Notes: generated from the letters alone by a model not told the origin. A DNA stretch of 62,940 nucleotides from Sphingomonadales bacterium UBA6157 (GCA_002423025.1 DIUN01000009.1:1-62940); one strand, 5' to 3'; numbered from the stretch's first letter, positions 26,360 through 35,126 are shown. Made by a program: numbers and translations.

Positions 26360-26367
26360 GGGCGGAC

Positions 26368-26394
26368 TTATCCACATTATCCTCGTTATCCACA
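26368..26394 (+). promoter_or_regulatory. Three contiguous DnaA-box-like 9-mers
   Basis: TTATCCACA (26368-26376), TTATCCTCG (26377-26385) and TTATCCACA (26386-26394) follow each other without spacer. The outer two match the DnaA consensus TTATNCACA exactly; the middle one has two changes. The run starts 8 bp after the thiolase stop, 2 kb from dnaN. Whether this is part of an origin, a DnaA-titration site or chance is open; no clear AT-rich unwinding element is beside it. Confidence 0.6.
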
Positions 26395-26429
26395 GGCTCT
26401 GATCGATTCTTTTCGCTTTGACGACTCAG

Positions 26430-26800
26430 CCAAAGGTGAGAACCTTCAACTGTAGCCGGGAATTCCGCTCCGCCGAAAGGCCGAACGAAAGCAACCGGTT
26501 GCAGCCAGAGAAGGTACTCATACCCAGTGAAAACCGGGAATTGAGGAAGGTCAATGGCGAGGGTTGGCGAACATAGCCCCTATCAGTGCATCATCATGGA
26601 AATGGTGATGGCCTGACACGCTGGAAGGCCTATCCTGCACGGGTTAAAAGCGCCTGAAATGGCAGTCTGGAAGCCCGGTGCGAAGTGCCGTGATACCGGC
26701 GAGTAAGCGAGGTTTGCGCCGTAAGACGTGAGCCCCAGCGGAAAGCCCGCAGGCACGACACAGTGGCGGCCGATGACACCATCGGCCGCCATTTGTGTGT
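26430..26800 (+). ncRNA. Candidate large structured RNA, possibly an orphan HEARO/IscB omega-type RNA
   Basis: No credible protein on either strand. The plus strand is dense in RNA-like structure: ACCTTC (26442-26447) with GAAGGT (26510-26515); palindrome GCAACCGGTTGC (26491-26502); hairpin CATCATCAT-GGAA-ATGGTGATG (26589-26610) with a tetraloop; perfect 12-bp hairpin TGGCGGCCGATG-ACAC-CATCGGCCGCCA (26764-26791). Unpaired purine-rich links (GTGAAAAC, GGAAAG, GCGAG) suggest a folded RNA read rightwards. Size and look recall HEARO RNAs, but no iscB gene follows. A worn group II intron is the alternative. Boundaries are approximate. Confidence 0.45.
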
Positions 26801-26991
26801 GCGGCGCAGCGCGGCAGCAGATAGCGAAGCTATATGCAGACTCGCGCAAGCCCGGCCAGCGAGGCGGCTGGCCACAGCCAGCCGAACTCGTCTGACGTCA
26901 GGACGCGGCTTTGCCGCGGCCCACTGCCTGTAAAATCGAGATCAAGCCCCCGCAACGACGGAAGCTACAGCTTCTGCAGAATCAGCCCGCC
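26801..26991. other. Gene-free tail of the convergent gap
   Basis: Holds short inverted repeats (CAGCGAGGCGGCTGGCC, GACGCGGCTTTGCCGCGGC) and no gene. It may be the 3' part of the candidate RNA unit or a dipeptidase-side terminator region; nothing firm can be said. Confidence 0.4.
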
Positions 26992-28230
26992 CTACAGCCG
27001 CTCGGCAGACGGCACATCCGCCGCCATGCTGGCCGCCACCTTTTCGGCCTGCTCCAGCGCCCGCAGGATGTTGCCACCGGCAAGCTTGGCGCAATCGGCC
27101 TCGCTCCAGCCGCGGCGCAGCAGTTCGGCAATCAGCACCGGGTAGGTTTCCACGCCCTCCAGGCCAATGGGGCCGGCCGGGATGCCATCATAATCCGCCC
27201 CGAGGCCGATATGATCATGGCCCGCGACCTTGGCCATGTGATCGAGATGATCGGCGACCACCTTGTAATCGACCTTGGGTGCCGGGTTGGCCTTGTTCCA
27301 GGCGGCCATGGCGGCGGCGGACTTTTCGGGCTGGCCGAGGAACAGCAGGTTCTGCCGGGTGAACTCGGCCGAGCGGGCGGCGGTGTGCTGAATGACGGCT
27401 TCCGAGATGAAGCCGGGAACGAAATTGGCCATCACGACGCCGCCATTGGCCTTGACCAGCGTCAGCACATCATCAGGCACGTTGCGCGGATGATCGGCGA
27501 GCGCCCGGGCCGAGCTGTGCGAATAGATGACCGGCGCCTTGGTGACGGCGAGCACCGCCTTCATGGTGCCGGGCGAGACATGGCTGAGATCGACCAGCAT
27601 GCCGATGCGATTCATCTCGTTGATGACGACCTTGCCGAAGGCGCTGAGCGGCTCGGCGCGCGGCGCTTCATTGGCGCTGTCCGCCCAGTCACTGTGCTTG
27701 GAGTGAGTGAGCGTCATGTAGCGCACGCCGAGGGCATGATACATGCGCAGCACCGGCAGGCTGTTGTCCATCTGGCTGGCGCCCTCGACGCCAAGCAGCG
27801 AGGCGACCTTGCCGGTCTTCTGGATGCGGCGGATATCGGCGGCGCTGCTGGCCAGCTCGAAATGCTGCGGGTAGCGCTTGATGATGCCATGGACGATGTC
27901 GATCTGCTCGACAGTGGATTTGACAGCAGCTGGCCCGGTGACGGTGGCCGGCACATAGACGGACCAGAACTGGCCGCCGACCCGGCCCTCATGCAGGCGT
28001 GGGATATCGGTATGCAGCGGCTTCTGGAAGCGCCGGCTGTCTGCCTCCAGATCGACCTGCCACCATTGCTCGCCAAAGTTTCCGCGCAGCGCGCCGGGCC
28101 AGTCATTATGGCCATCGATGACCGGTTGCTTCTTCAGCACCGCCTGGGCGCGGGCCAGCATCGGATCATCGGCGGCCAGTGCCGGCGAGGTGGTGAGGAG
28201 CAGGGCGGTGAGGAAGGGGAGCATGCGCAT
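26992..28230 (-). CDS. Secreted membrane-dipeptidase family (M19) protein
   Basis: Zinc dipeptidase, 412 residues. Signal peptide MRMLPFLTALLLTTSPALAA; a second ATG two codons in is possible. Metal-binding start VIDGHNDWP, LLGVEGASQMD (bridging glutamate), MTLTHSKHSDWADS, VDLSHVSPGTM, VIYSHSSARAL and GLGADYDGIPAGP follow the renal-dipeptidase order. Exported to the periplasm, where it would hydrolyse dipeptides including D-amino-acid ones (family knowledge). Confidence 0.92.
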   Translation of the reverse strand: MRMLPFLTALLLTTSPALAADDPMLARAQAVLKKQPVIDGHNDWPGALRGNFGEQWWQVDLEADSRRFQKPLHTDIPRLHEGRVGGQFWSVYVPATVTGPAAVKSTVEQIDIVHGIIKRYPQHFELASSAADIRRIQKTGKVASLLGVEGASQMDNSLPVLRMYHALGVRYMTLTHSKHSDWADSANEAPRAEPLSAFGKVVINEMNRIGMLVDLSHVSPGTMKAVLAVTKAPVIYSHSSARALADHPRNVPDDVLTLVKANGGVVMANFVPGFISEAVIQHTAARSAEFTRQNLLFLGQPEKSAAAMAAWNKANPAPKVDYKVVADHLDHMAKVAGHDHIGLGADYDGIPAGPIGLEGVETYPVLIAELLRRGWSEADCAKLAGGNILRALEQAEKVAASMAADVPSAERL

Positions 28231-28339
28231 GGGCGATGTTGTCGCACCAACTCGCCCTCTCTTGCAAGACAGGTAGCGGCACCTTGCGAATTTGCGATAA
28301 CGGAGCAGTCATTCAAAATCCTTCAAGGGGAGTTTTCCG

Positions 28340-29482
28340 ATGCTCGACGTCAGCGATCGCAACGTTTTCACCGATGACCACCGGGCGTTCCGTGACACGG
28401 TGCGCAAGCTGTTCGACAAGGAACTTTATCCGAACATCGACACCTTCGAGGCCGAGGGCCTGGTGTCCAAGGCCTTCTGGCGCGCTTGCGGCGACAATGG
28501 CCTGCTCTGCCCCACCGTGCCGGAAGCCTATGGCGGCCTCGGGCTGGATTTTGGCTACAATGCCATCGTCGATGAGGAACTGGCCTATGCAGGCTGCTCC
28601 GCCGGCATCACCCTGCAGTCTGACATCGTTGCCGATTATCTCGTCGCCTATGGCTCGGAAGAACAGAAGCTGAAGTATCTGCCCAAGATGATCTCGGGCG
28701 AGCTGATCACCGCGATCGCCATGACCGAGCCGGGCGCCGGCTCCGATCTGCAGGGCATCCGCACCACCGCCAAGCGCGACGGCAACCATTATGTGATCTC
28801 GGGCAGCAAGACCTACATCACCAACGGCCAGAATGCCGATTTGATCATCGTTGTCGCCAAGACCGATCCGGACAAGGGCGCCAAGGGCACCAGCCTCATC
28901 CTGGTGGAATCGGACCGCGAAGGCTTTGCCCGGGGCCGCAACCTCGACAAGATCGGCCAGCACAGTGCCGACACCTCGGAGCTGTTCTTCAACGATGTGC
29001 GGGTGCCGATCACCAACTGCCTCGGCGATGAGAACAAGGGCTTCATCTACCTGATGAGCCAGCTGCCGCAGGAGCGCCTGAGCATCGCCATCGGCGCCCA
29101 GGCCGGTGCGCAGCGCGCCTTTGACGAAGCCGTGAAGTTCGTGAAGGAGCGCAAGGCCTTCGGCAAGACGGTGTTCGATTTCCAGAACACCAAGTTCGTG
29201 CTGGCCACCATCAAGACCGAGCTGCAAGTCGGCTGGGCGCATATCGATTGGGCGCTCAAGCGCCTGATGGAAGGCAAGCTGACGGCCGCAGAAGGCAGCG
29301 CCGCCAAGCTCTGGCACACCGAAATGCAGGGCCGCGTGGTGGATGAAGCCCTGCAGCTGCATGGCGGCGCCGGCTACATGAACGAATACCCCATCGCCCG
29401 CATGTGGCGCGATGCCCGCGTGCAGCGCATCTATGGTGGCACCAGCGAGATCATGCGCGAAGTGATTTCGCGTACGATCTGA
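28340..29482 (+). CDS. Acyl-CoA dehydrogenase
   Basis: FAD enzyme forming trans-2-enoyl-CoA. 380 residues behind GGAG at 7-nt spacing. MTEPGAGSDLQGI (FAD and substrate loop), SGSKTYITNGQNADL, the family box QLHGGAGYMNEYP and the C-terminal YGGTSEIMREVI that supplies the catalytic glutamate in many short/medium-chain forms. Resembles long-chain (LcdH/FadE-like) sphingomonad enzymes; exact chain length is not readable. Confidence 0.92.
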   Translation: MLDVSDRNVFTDDHRAFRDTVRKLFDKELYPNIDTFEAEGLVSKAFWRACGDNGLLCPTVPEAYGGLGLDFGYNAIVDEELAYAGCSAGITLQSDIVADYLVAYGSEEQKLKYLPKMISGELITAIAMTEPGAGSDLQGIRTTAKRDGNHYVISGSKTYITNGQNADLIIVVAKTDPDKGAKGTSLILVESDREGFARGRNLDKIGQHSADTSELFFNDVRVPITNCLGDENKGFIYLMSQLPQERLSIAIGAQAGAQRAFDEAVKFVKERKAFGKTVFDFQNTKFVLATIKTELQVGWAHIDWALKRLMEGKLTAAEGSAAKLWHTEMQGRVVDEALQLHGGAGYMNEYPIARMWRDARVQRIYGGTSEIMREVISRTI

Positions 29483-29490
29483 GGCGGTTC

Positions 29491-29519
29491 GGACCGGGGC
29501 AGCACGCCTGCCCCGGTCC
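29491..29519 (+). terminator. Hairpin between convergent genes
   Basis: GGACCGGGGCAG pairs perfectly with CTGCCCCGGTCC around CACGC (12-bp stem). Only TGTTGCC follows, so termination may need help; it serves both convergent genes by position. Confidence 0.6.
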
Positions 29520-29542
29520 TGTTGCCATAACTTCTTGAGCTT

Positions 29543-31306
29543 TCAGCCCGCCGCCGCAGTCAGCGGCGGAGCGGGATGCTCCATCTGCTTGGCGATGAGC
29601 TGGAGCAGTTCCGCCGGCAGATGGTCCGGGATAGGCGGGTGGCTGGTGAATTCGTGGCTGTCGCTCAGCACGGTGTCGCCGCTCTTGACGATGAAGCCTT
29701 CATAGCCCTTCGCCGCAACCTGGTTGCAGATCTCCGTGTAGGTGTTGAGGCCGCCGGCATAGGGCATGAAGCGGCGCGGCTTGCCGGGCACGTTGGCGCC
29801 CATGTACCAGCTGTTGGCCGATGGCAGCAGCGTCGGTGCCGCGGCCTCCTCGACATGGGCGTCCCAGGCAGCCTGGGCTTCCGGGCTGGCCTCGATGCTG
29901 GCCTGCTGGCGCTCACCGAGCCAGGTGAGGCAGTCCGCCACCCACTCGACATGCTGCTCGATGGAATTGAGCATGTTGGTGAGCACCGAGGGGCTGCCCG
30001 GGCCGGTGATCATGAACATGTTGGGGAAGCCCGCCACCATCAGGCCGAGATAGGTGTGCGGGCCATCGGCCCAGGCCGACTTCATAGTCACGCCGCCACG
30101 GCCACGGATGTCGATCCGATCGACAGCGCCGGTCATGGCGTCAAAGCCCGTGGCCAGCACGACGGCATCGAAATCATATTGCTGGGCTGTTGTCGCGATG
30201 CCGGCTTCATTGAAGGTGACGATCGGTGCGGCGCGCAGGTCCACCAGTTCGACATTGTCGCGGTTATAGGTGGCGTAATAGCCGGTATCGACGCAGGGAC
30301 GCTTGGTGCCGAAATAATGGTCCTTGGGAATCAGCAGTTCGGCGGTCTTCGGATCCTTGACCGTTTCGCGGATCTTGTCTGCAACGAAATCGGCAACGAC
30401 CTTGTTGGCGGCCGGGTCAATGCCCTGGTCACCAAAGGTGCCGAGGATGCGGAAACCACCCCAGCGCCAACGGCGCTCAAGTTCGGCGTGCGCCACATCC
30501 TCGGGCGTCCGCGTCGCCAGCACGGTGTCACGCGCCTCGTTCTGGAAGCCGGTGACGGTGTTCTTCGAGTTGGCGCGATAGCCACGCGGATCTGCGGCAC
30601 GGGCGGCGAGGTCCTCCTCCGGAATCGGGCCATTGTTTGCGGGCATCGAGTAGTTAGGGGTCCGCTGGAACACGGTGAGCTTTGCGGCCTGCTCGGCGAT
30701 GATCGGGATCGACTGGATCGCCGAGGAGCCGGTGCCGATGATGCCGACGCGCTGCCCGGTGAAATCAACACCCTCATGCGGCCAGCGCGAGGTGCGGTAG
30801 ACCTTGCCCTTGAAGCTCTCGATGCCGGGGAAGGTCACATCCGTCGGCACGGAGAGGCAGCCGGTGGCAAGGATGAAGTAGCGCGCATCAAGGGTTTCGC
30901 CGCCATCCGTGCTGACAGCCCAGCGGCCGGTGGCCTCCTGATAATGCGCCGCTGTGACGCGCGTATTGAAGCTGATGTCGCGCCGAAGCTCGAACCGGTC
31001 GGCGATGTGCTCGGCATAGGCAAACAATTCGGCCTGGGGCGCATAGCGCTCGCTCCAGTGCCACTCCTGCTCAAGCTCGGGGGAGAAGGAGAAGCTGTAC
31101 TCCAGGCTCTGGATATCGACGCGGGCACCCGGATAGCGGTTCCAGTACCATGTGCCGCCGACGGCGCTGCCCGCTTCGATGACACGGGCGCTGAGCCCCA
31201 TGCCGCGCAGCTTGTGCAGCATGTACATGCCGGAAAAACCGGCCCCGACGATCACGACATCAAAGGCATGGGCTGGCTGCTGGTGTGCGGCGTTGGTCTG
31301 CATCAT
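29543..31306 (-). CDS. Flavin monooxygenase, Baeyer-Villiger type
   Basis: FAD/NADPH enzyme inserting oxygen into ketones. Start at ATG 31306, 6 nt after GGGGAG; the frame stays open to 31339. About 587 residues: first Rossmann loop VVIVGAGFSGMYML, GGTWYWNRYPGARVD (a Baeyer-Villiger marker), second loop IIGTGSSAIQ and the ATG motif VVLATGFDAMTG. The type I fingerprint FxGxxxHxxxWP reads FKGKVYRTSRWP, with Arg at the His position. Substrate unknown; homologues act on cyclic ketones and steroids. Confidence 0.88.
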   Translation of the reverse strand: MMQTNAAHQQPAHAFDVVIVGAGFSGMYMLHKLRGMGLSARVIEAGSAVGGTWYWNRYPGARVDIQSLEYSFSFSPELEQEWHWSERYAPQAELFAYAEHIADRFELRRDISFNTRVTAAHYQEATGRWAVSTDGGETLDARYFILATGCLSVPTDVTFPGIESFKGKVYRTSRWPHEGVDFTGQRVGIIGTGSSAIQSIPIIAEQAAKLTVFQRTPNYSMPANNGPIPEEDLAARAADPRGYRANSKNTVTGFQNEARDTVLATRTPEDVAHAELERRWRWGGFRILGTFGDQGIDPAANKVVADFVADKIRETVKDPKTAELLIPKDHYFGTKRPCVDTGYYATYNRDNVELVDLRAAPIVTFNEAGIATTAQQYDFDAVVLATGFDAMTGAVDRIDIRGRGGVTMKSAWADGPHTYLGLMVAGFPNMFMITGPGSPSVLTNMLNSIEQHVEWVADCLTWLGERQQASIEASPEAQAAWDAHVEEAAAPTLLPSANSWYMGANVPGKPRRFMPYAGGLNTYTEICNQVAAKGYEGFIVKSGDTVLSDSHEFTSHPPIPDHLPAELLQLIAKQMEHPAPPLTAAAG

Positions 31307-31426
31307 CTTCATCTCCCCGGTGCCGGCAACGCTTGCCATGCAGGCAGCGGCCGATCAGTGCGGACAGACTAGCATGACTGCCGGGACTGCAAAGCCGTCA
31401 CTCCGGAGAGGGTGGGCTGGCAGGCA

Positions 31427-31456
31427 CAAAAAAGCCCGGGGCGGTGACCCCGGGCT
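31427..31456 (-). terminator. Rho-independent terminator of the photosynthesis superoperon
   Basis: AGCCCGGGG pairs perfectly with CCCCGGGCT around a 6-nt loop, and on the minus strand it is followed by TTTTTTGTG. It lies 31 bp after the pufC stop, so it closes the crtF-bch-puf transcript. Confidence 0.88.
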
Positions 31457-31486
31457 CGTTTGTGTGCTCCCTTGGGAGGGAGCCGA

Positions 31487-32638
31487 TCAGGCTGCCGGCT
31501 TGGTTGCATCCTCTGCAGCGGCCACCGGCGGCGAGGCCGGGGCAGCTTCAGGTACCGCGGTGTCGGGAGCCGCAGCAGCCGGAGCTGCAACCAGGGTGGC
31601 GGCGGGCGCCCCCTTGAGGGACGGATAGTCCTTCAGCATCTTGGCGCCGCCCATCGGACGGTTGATGCCATTGTGGCAGGTGGCGCAGTTGACCTTAAGC
31701 GGGTCACCAGCCGGGCCGCGCCGGTTGGCAGGCCAGACATCGCCAAGCGCGGTGATGTAGTTGTTGTTGATGTCCCGCACCATGCGGATGCCATACCAGG
31801 CGTTGACACGCTGGGTGCGGCTGTCCGACCACTTCGCGAAGTTGTTCGAGTTGTGGCAGAAGGTGCAGTTGACGCCGAGGCCCTGCGACATGTGCATCAT
31901 CAGGCCATAGGTCTTTTCGGTGTTGACGATGGATGCTGCATGGTCGGTCGGATAGGCGCTCTTGGCACCGACCCGGATGTTCTCGCTGCCCGCCAGGTAG
32001 GACGAGAAGCTGTCATACGGCAGCGAAGCATAGGCCGTGGCCTTGAGCGGCGTGTTCTGGCCCAGCTTGTTGCCCTTGATATTGCCGGGGTCCGGCAGGG
32101 CGGCTGACCAGTTGTTGGCCGGCACGGGCTTGCCACGATGGCAGGTCCAGCAGGTGACACCGGCGTTCTCGTTGCCCTGGCCATAGTTGTTGTTGAAGTG
32201 CGGCGTCCAGTTGGCGTTGATGTTGCGGGTCATCTGCAACATCTTGCGCGCCACGACCTTGGTGTAGAGCTCGTCGGAGGCCATGTTCGCCGGGTTGTGA
32301 CAATAGTTGCAGCCGCCGTTCTCAACCGTGCCATCAGCTGGCGCCACCCAGTTGGTGAGCGCCGCCATGGTGTAGTTGAACTCGTCAGCGCTGATATCGC
32401 CGAGCACCTGGACGTTCTGGTAAACTTCCTTGGCACGAGCGCCTTCCAGCATCGCAGCATCGAGCGGATATGGCGGTTCCGGCACCGGAGCGACCACCGG
32501 CATGCCGGCCTTGTGCTTGACGCTGGAGATAGCGGCACCGTTGGGGCCTTGCTGCTCGGTCACCTTGGTGCCGATCTCGCAGCCTCCCAGCAACAGTGCC
32601 GGGAGGACGAGCAGGAGGGTGAGCTGTTTGCGCATCAT
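31487..32638 (-). CDS. pufC: Photosynthetic reaction centre tetraheme cytochrome c subunit
   Basis: Donates electrons to the oxidised special pair from the periplasmic side. 383 residues. Lipoprotein signal with lipobox LLGGC near residue 22, then four haem sites CNYCH, CWTCH, CTFCH and CATCH with the upstream methionine ligand helices. An Ala/Pro-rich tail of ~45 residues follows the last haem. Overlaps pufM by 4 bp (ATGA). Confidence 0.97.
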   Translation of the reverse strand: MMRKQLTLLLVLPALLLGGCEIGTKVTEQQGPNGAAISSVKHKAGMPVVAPVPEPPYPLDAAMLEGARAKEVYQNVQVLGDISADEFNYTMAALTNWVAPADGTVENGGCNYCHNPANMASDELYTKVVARKMLQMTRNINANWTPHFNNNYGQGNENAGVTCWTCHRGKPVPANNWSAALPDPGNIKGNKLGQNTPLKATAYASLPYDSFSSYLAGSENIRVGAKSAYPTDHAASIVNTEKTYGLMMHMSQGLGVNCTFCHNSNNFAKWSDSRTQRVNAWYGIRMVRDINNNYITALGDVWPANRRGPAGDPLKVNCATCHNGINRPMGGAKMLKDYPSLKGAPAATLVAAPAAAAPDTAVPEAAPASPPVAAAEDATKPAA

Positions 32639-33606
32639 TGCGGTGCTCCCGGAAGCGTGGAGGGATCGACCGTACCCGTTGCCGGATATTCCAGCGCAAA
32701 GTGGTGCTCGACCGCCCAGAGGTACCAGTTATCGACAACCGTGCCGGTAAGCAGGATGCCGATACCCCCGGTGAGGGTCGTCAGCACGGCAAACCACCAG
32801 GCCCAGCGATGGATCGATTCCATCGTGGCGTTGAAGCCCATTGTCCAGCGCCAGAACAGCGCAGCGCGCTCTGACGCAGTACCGCGGTCGGTGATCTGCT
32901 CGATCTCGCGCTCGCCGCCGTAGCGGCCGACGGCCAGAATGGTAGCGCCGTGCATGGCAAACAGCAGGGCAGAGCCATAAAGGAAGGCGATCGAGAGGGC
33001 GTGGAACGGATTGTAGAACAGGTTGCCGTAGCGGATGGAGAAGGCCGCGGTCCAATCCAGGTGAGGGAAGATGCCGAACGGCACGGCTTCCGACCAGCTG
33101 CCCATCGCGATCGGGCGGATGAAGCCCAGCACGAGATAGAGCCAGATGGCGCTGGCAAAGGCCCAGGCAACATGCGTGCCCATGCCCAGTTCGCGCGCCC
33201 TTGTGTAGGTCCGGGCCCACCACAGCAGGATGGACGCAGTGAGGAAGGCACCGGCGATCAGCCACCAGCCGCCTTCAGCGAGCGGCGGCAGTATCTTGAG
33301 GCCGTATTTGGCGGGCGGCGGCTCAAGCGAGAGCCAGAACAGCTGGCGGACGAACTGAATGGGATCCCAGTTCACCGAGGCGAACATGTTCATGCCCATG
33401 ATGACGATGGCGATGGCTCCGCACATCAGCGCCGCCGTCCCGAGCTTGCCGAGATAGACCGGGCCGATCTGGGCCCCGCCGATCTTGCCCATCAGGTACG
33501 TGAAGCCGAACGGGCCGTAACGCGGATCGTTGTTGGGCCCGAGCGGGACACCGGGTTCGAGTTCGCCGCGGAGCTGAACCTGGGTGAAGATATTTTGATA
33601 AGCCAT
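32635..33606 (-). CDS. pufM: Reaction centre M subunit
   Basis: Five-helix membrane subunit binding bacteriochlorophyll, bacteriopheophytin, quinone and non-haem iron. 323 residues from ATG 33606 (MAYQNIFTQVQLRGELEP). Recognisable are WDPIQFVRQLFWLSLEPP, GLKILPPLAEGGWW, FNPFHALSIAFLYGSALLFAMHG-like helix D with its His ligands, and ERAALFWRWTMGFN. Starts 14 bp after pufL and overlaps pufC. Confidence 0.97.
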   Translation of the reverse strand: MAYQNIFTQVQLRGELEPGVPLGPNNDPRYGPFGFTYLMGKIGGAQIGPVYLGKLGTAALMCGAIAIVIMGMNMFASVNWDPIQFVRQLFWLSLEPPPAKYGLKILPPLAEGGWWLIAGAFLTASILLWWARTYTRARELGMGTHVAWAFASAIWLYLVLGFIRPIAMGSWSEAVPFGIFPHLDWTAAFSIRYGNLFYNPFHALSIAFLYGSALLFAMHGATILAVGRYGGEREIEQITDRGTASERAALFWRWTMGFNATMESIHRWAWWFAVLTTLTGGIGILLTGTVVDNWYLWAVEHHFALEYPATGTVDPSTLPGAPQ

Positions 33607-33620
33607 GGTTCGGTCCTCCC

Positions 33621-34445
33621 CTAGTTCCAGATCGGCAGGTTGAGCCACCAGGTCCACCATTCCGGCCAGCCTCGCGACCAGAACGGACCGCTGAGGATGA
33701 TGCAGATGGCGCTCCAGAAGGCCGCATTCACGGCGAGCAACAGGCCCACGCGGTGGATGCCCAGCGTGCCGACCGAGTAACCGACGAGATCGCGGAAGAA
33801 GGTGTCCTCATACTCGGGGGACTTCACATCTTCGCCCTTGGCGGGGTTGACCGCCGAGAGCACCAGCGATCCGTGCAGGCCAAGGGCCAGGGCGTTGGTG
33901 AAGAAAAAGCTCACCGCGATCATGTGCGCGGGATTGTAGTGGAAATGCAGATACTGGTAGCCCGTGTTCGACACCCAATCGAGGTGCGGAAAGATGCCGT
34001 ACGGGAAGCCCCAGCCCCAGGCGCCCATCAGCACCGGCCGGATGATGACCAGCGAGACATAGGCGAAAATGGCGAAGCCGAAAGCAACGGGCACATGATA
34101 GCCCATGCCGAGCTTGCGGCAGATCTCCACTTCACGGAGCGCCCAGCTGCAGAAGGCACCGACAGCGCAGATGGTGACGATCTGCCAGAGCCCGCCCTCG
34201 CGGAGCGGAGCAAGTGAGAGACCATATTTGATGTCTGGCGGAGCAATATTGATCAGCCAGGGATTCCAGGTGGGGCCAATGGCGGCTCCGTAAAGGATCA
34301 ACGCCGTCCCGAGGGCGGCGAAGAAGATCGTGGTGACTCCGAAAAAGCCCACGTAAAATGGGCCAATCCAGAAATCGAAGAGGTCACCACCGATCAGGGT
34401 GCCTCCGCGAACGCGATATTTCCGTTCGAAACTCAACAGCGCCAT
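33621..34445 (-). CDS. pufL: Reaction centre L subunit
   Basis: 274 residues starting MALLSFERKYRVRGGTLIGG, five membrane helices, with the ligand histidines in FHYNPAHMIAVSFFF and ALGLHGSLVLSA and the quinone/iron segment VGYSVGTLGIHRVG. Normal length. Partners PufM; a stem-loop in the 129-bp gap before it probably separates antenna and reaction-centre expression levels. Confidence 0.98.
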   Translation of the reverse strand: MALLSFERKYRVRGGTLIGGDLFDFWIGPFYVGFFGVTTIFFAALGTALILYGAAIGPTWNPWLINIAPPDIKYGLSLAPLREGGLWQIVTICAVGAFCSWALREVEICRKLGMGYHVPVAFGFAIFAYVSLVIIRPVLMGAWGWGFPYGIFPHLDWVSNTGYQYLHFHYNPAHMIAVSFFFTNALALGLHGSLVLSAVNPAKGEDVKSPEYEDTFFRDLVGYSVGTLGIHRVGLLLAVNAAFWSAICIILSGPFWSRGWPEWWTWWLNLPIWN

Positions 34446-34502
34446 GGCGCACCTCCCCCCGGGCCGTTTTCGCGGCGCGGGCCTTCTAGCTGGTGATGCG
34501 GG

Positions 34503-34533
34503 CGGGCGGGGTCCTTGGTGCGGGCCCCGCCCG
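34503..34533 (-). other. pufA-pufL intercistronic stem-loop
   Basis: Perfect 9-bp stem (CGGGCGGGG with CCCCGCCCG) around a 13-nt loop. No T-run follows in the transcript direction, so it is not a standard terminator. In Rhodobacter such hairpins after pufA shield the pufBA message and raise antenna over reaction-centre yield; the same role is inferred. Confidence 0.6.
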
Positions 34534-34574
34534 TCTCGCTTTACCTCTTACGCAATCACTTACTGAGGTTGGCC

Positions 34575-34760
34575 TCAGGCCGAGCCGGTGGTTTCCGTCA
34601 CCACGGCGGCGCTGGCCGCTGCAGGGGCCGAACCATCGAGCCAGTTGTAGCGATCGGTGCTGAGCAGGATGAAGTGGATCAGGATCGCGAGGGTGAACAG
34701 GAAGATCGCCAGCGCGCTGAGGATCCGCTGCGGATTGAACGTCTGCCAGACTCTCCACAT
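34575..34760 (-). CDS. pufA: Light-harvesting 1 alpha polypeptide
   Basis: 61 residues. MWRVWQTFNPQRILSALAIF start, one transmembrane helix with the bacteriochlorophyll-ligating histidine in LAILIHFILLST, then the W in RYNWLDG. Ala/Thr-rich C-terminus. 12 bp after pufB. Forms the ring around the reaction centre with PufB. Confidence 0.96.
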   Translation of the reverse strand: MWRVWQTFNPQRILSALAIFLFTLAILIHFILLSTDRYNWLDGSAPAAASAAVVTETTGSA

Positions 34761-34772
34761 TGTCGTTACTCC

Positions 34773-35000
34773 TTAAGCGTTGGGCGAGGCGACAGCAGTC
34801 GTCTCGGCCGTCTGGGCAGCTTCAATTGCGGACGTCATCGGCATCGCTTCGCCGAGCCACGGGCGCCACGACCACACCAGGAAGTGCGCGATGATCGCGA
34901 CAAAGGTGAAGAACGCCATGCTGACGACGAAGAGCTTGTGAAACTCCTTCGCTTCAGCGTCGGTCAGGTAGGTACCTGGCCCCATATTATTGTCACTCAT
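34773..35000 (-). CDS. pufB: Light-harvesting 1 beta polypeptide
   Basis: 75 residues from ATG 35000, preceded by a perfect GGAGG. The segment LTDAEAKEFHKLFV is the beta-chain signature; the helix holds the chlorophyll histidine in FVAIIAHFLVWSWRPWLG. The tail of ~25 residues (Ala/Thr-rich) is longer than in Rhodobacter. First gene of the puf block, 135 bp after bchZ. Confidence 0.96.
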   Translation of the reverse strand: MSDNNMGPGTYLTDAEAKEFHKLFVVSMAFFTFVAIIAHFLVWSWRPWLGEAMPMTSAIEAAQTAETTAVASPNA

Positions 35001-35126
35001 GCATTTTCCTCCAGTCTGTCCGCCGCACGAGGTCACAATGGCCTCGCCCGACCGGCGGCTTTGCGGCGTTGGAAACCACCACAAAGATGTTGAGGCCCGC
35101 GCCGAGCGGCGTTGGGCCAAAGGCAG

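Noticed and set aside
26430..26990. Group II intron reading of the structured region
   Set aside because: I could not find a domain V hairpin or a 5' GTGYG boundary, so it is kept only as an alternative.
26834..27145. Plus frame in the gap that might have been an iscB or intron-protein remnant
   Set aside because: No HNH, RuvC or reverse-transcriptase motif, and it runs into the antisense of the dipeptidase gene.
29576..31372. 598-aa open frame on plus, opposite the monooxygenase, almost the same length
   Set aside because: Composition (His/Gly/Arg/Asp-rich, no motif) is that of an antisense shadow in GC-rich DNA; the minus frame has full flavoenzyme motifs.
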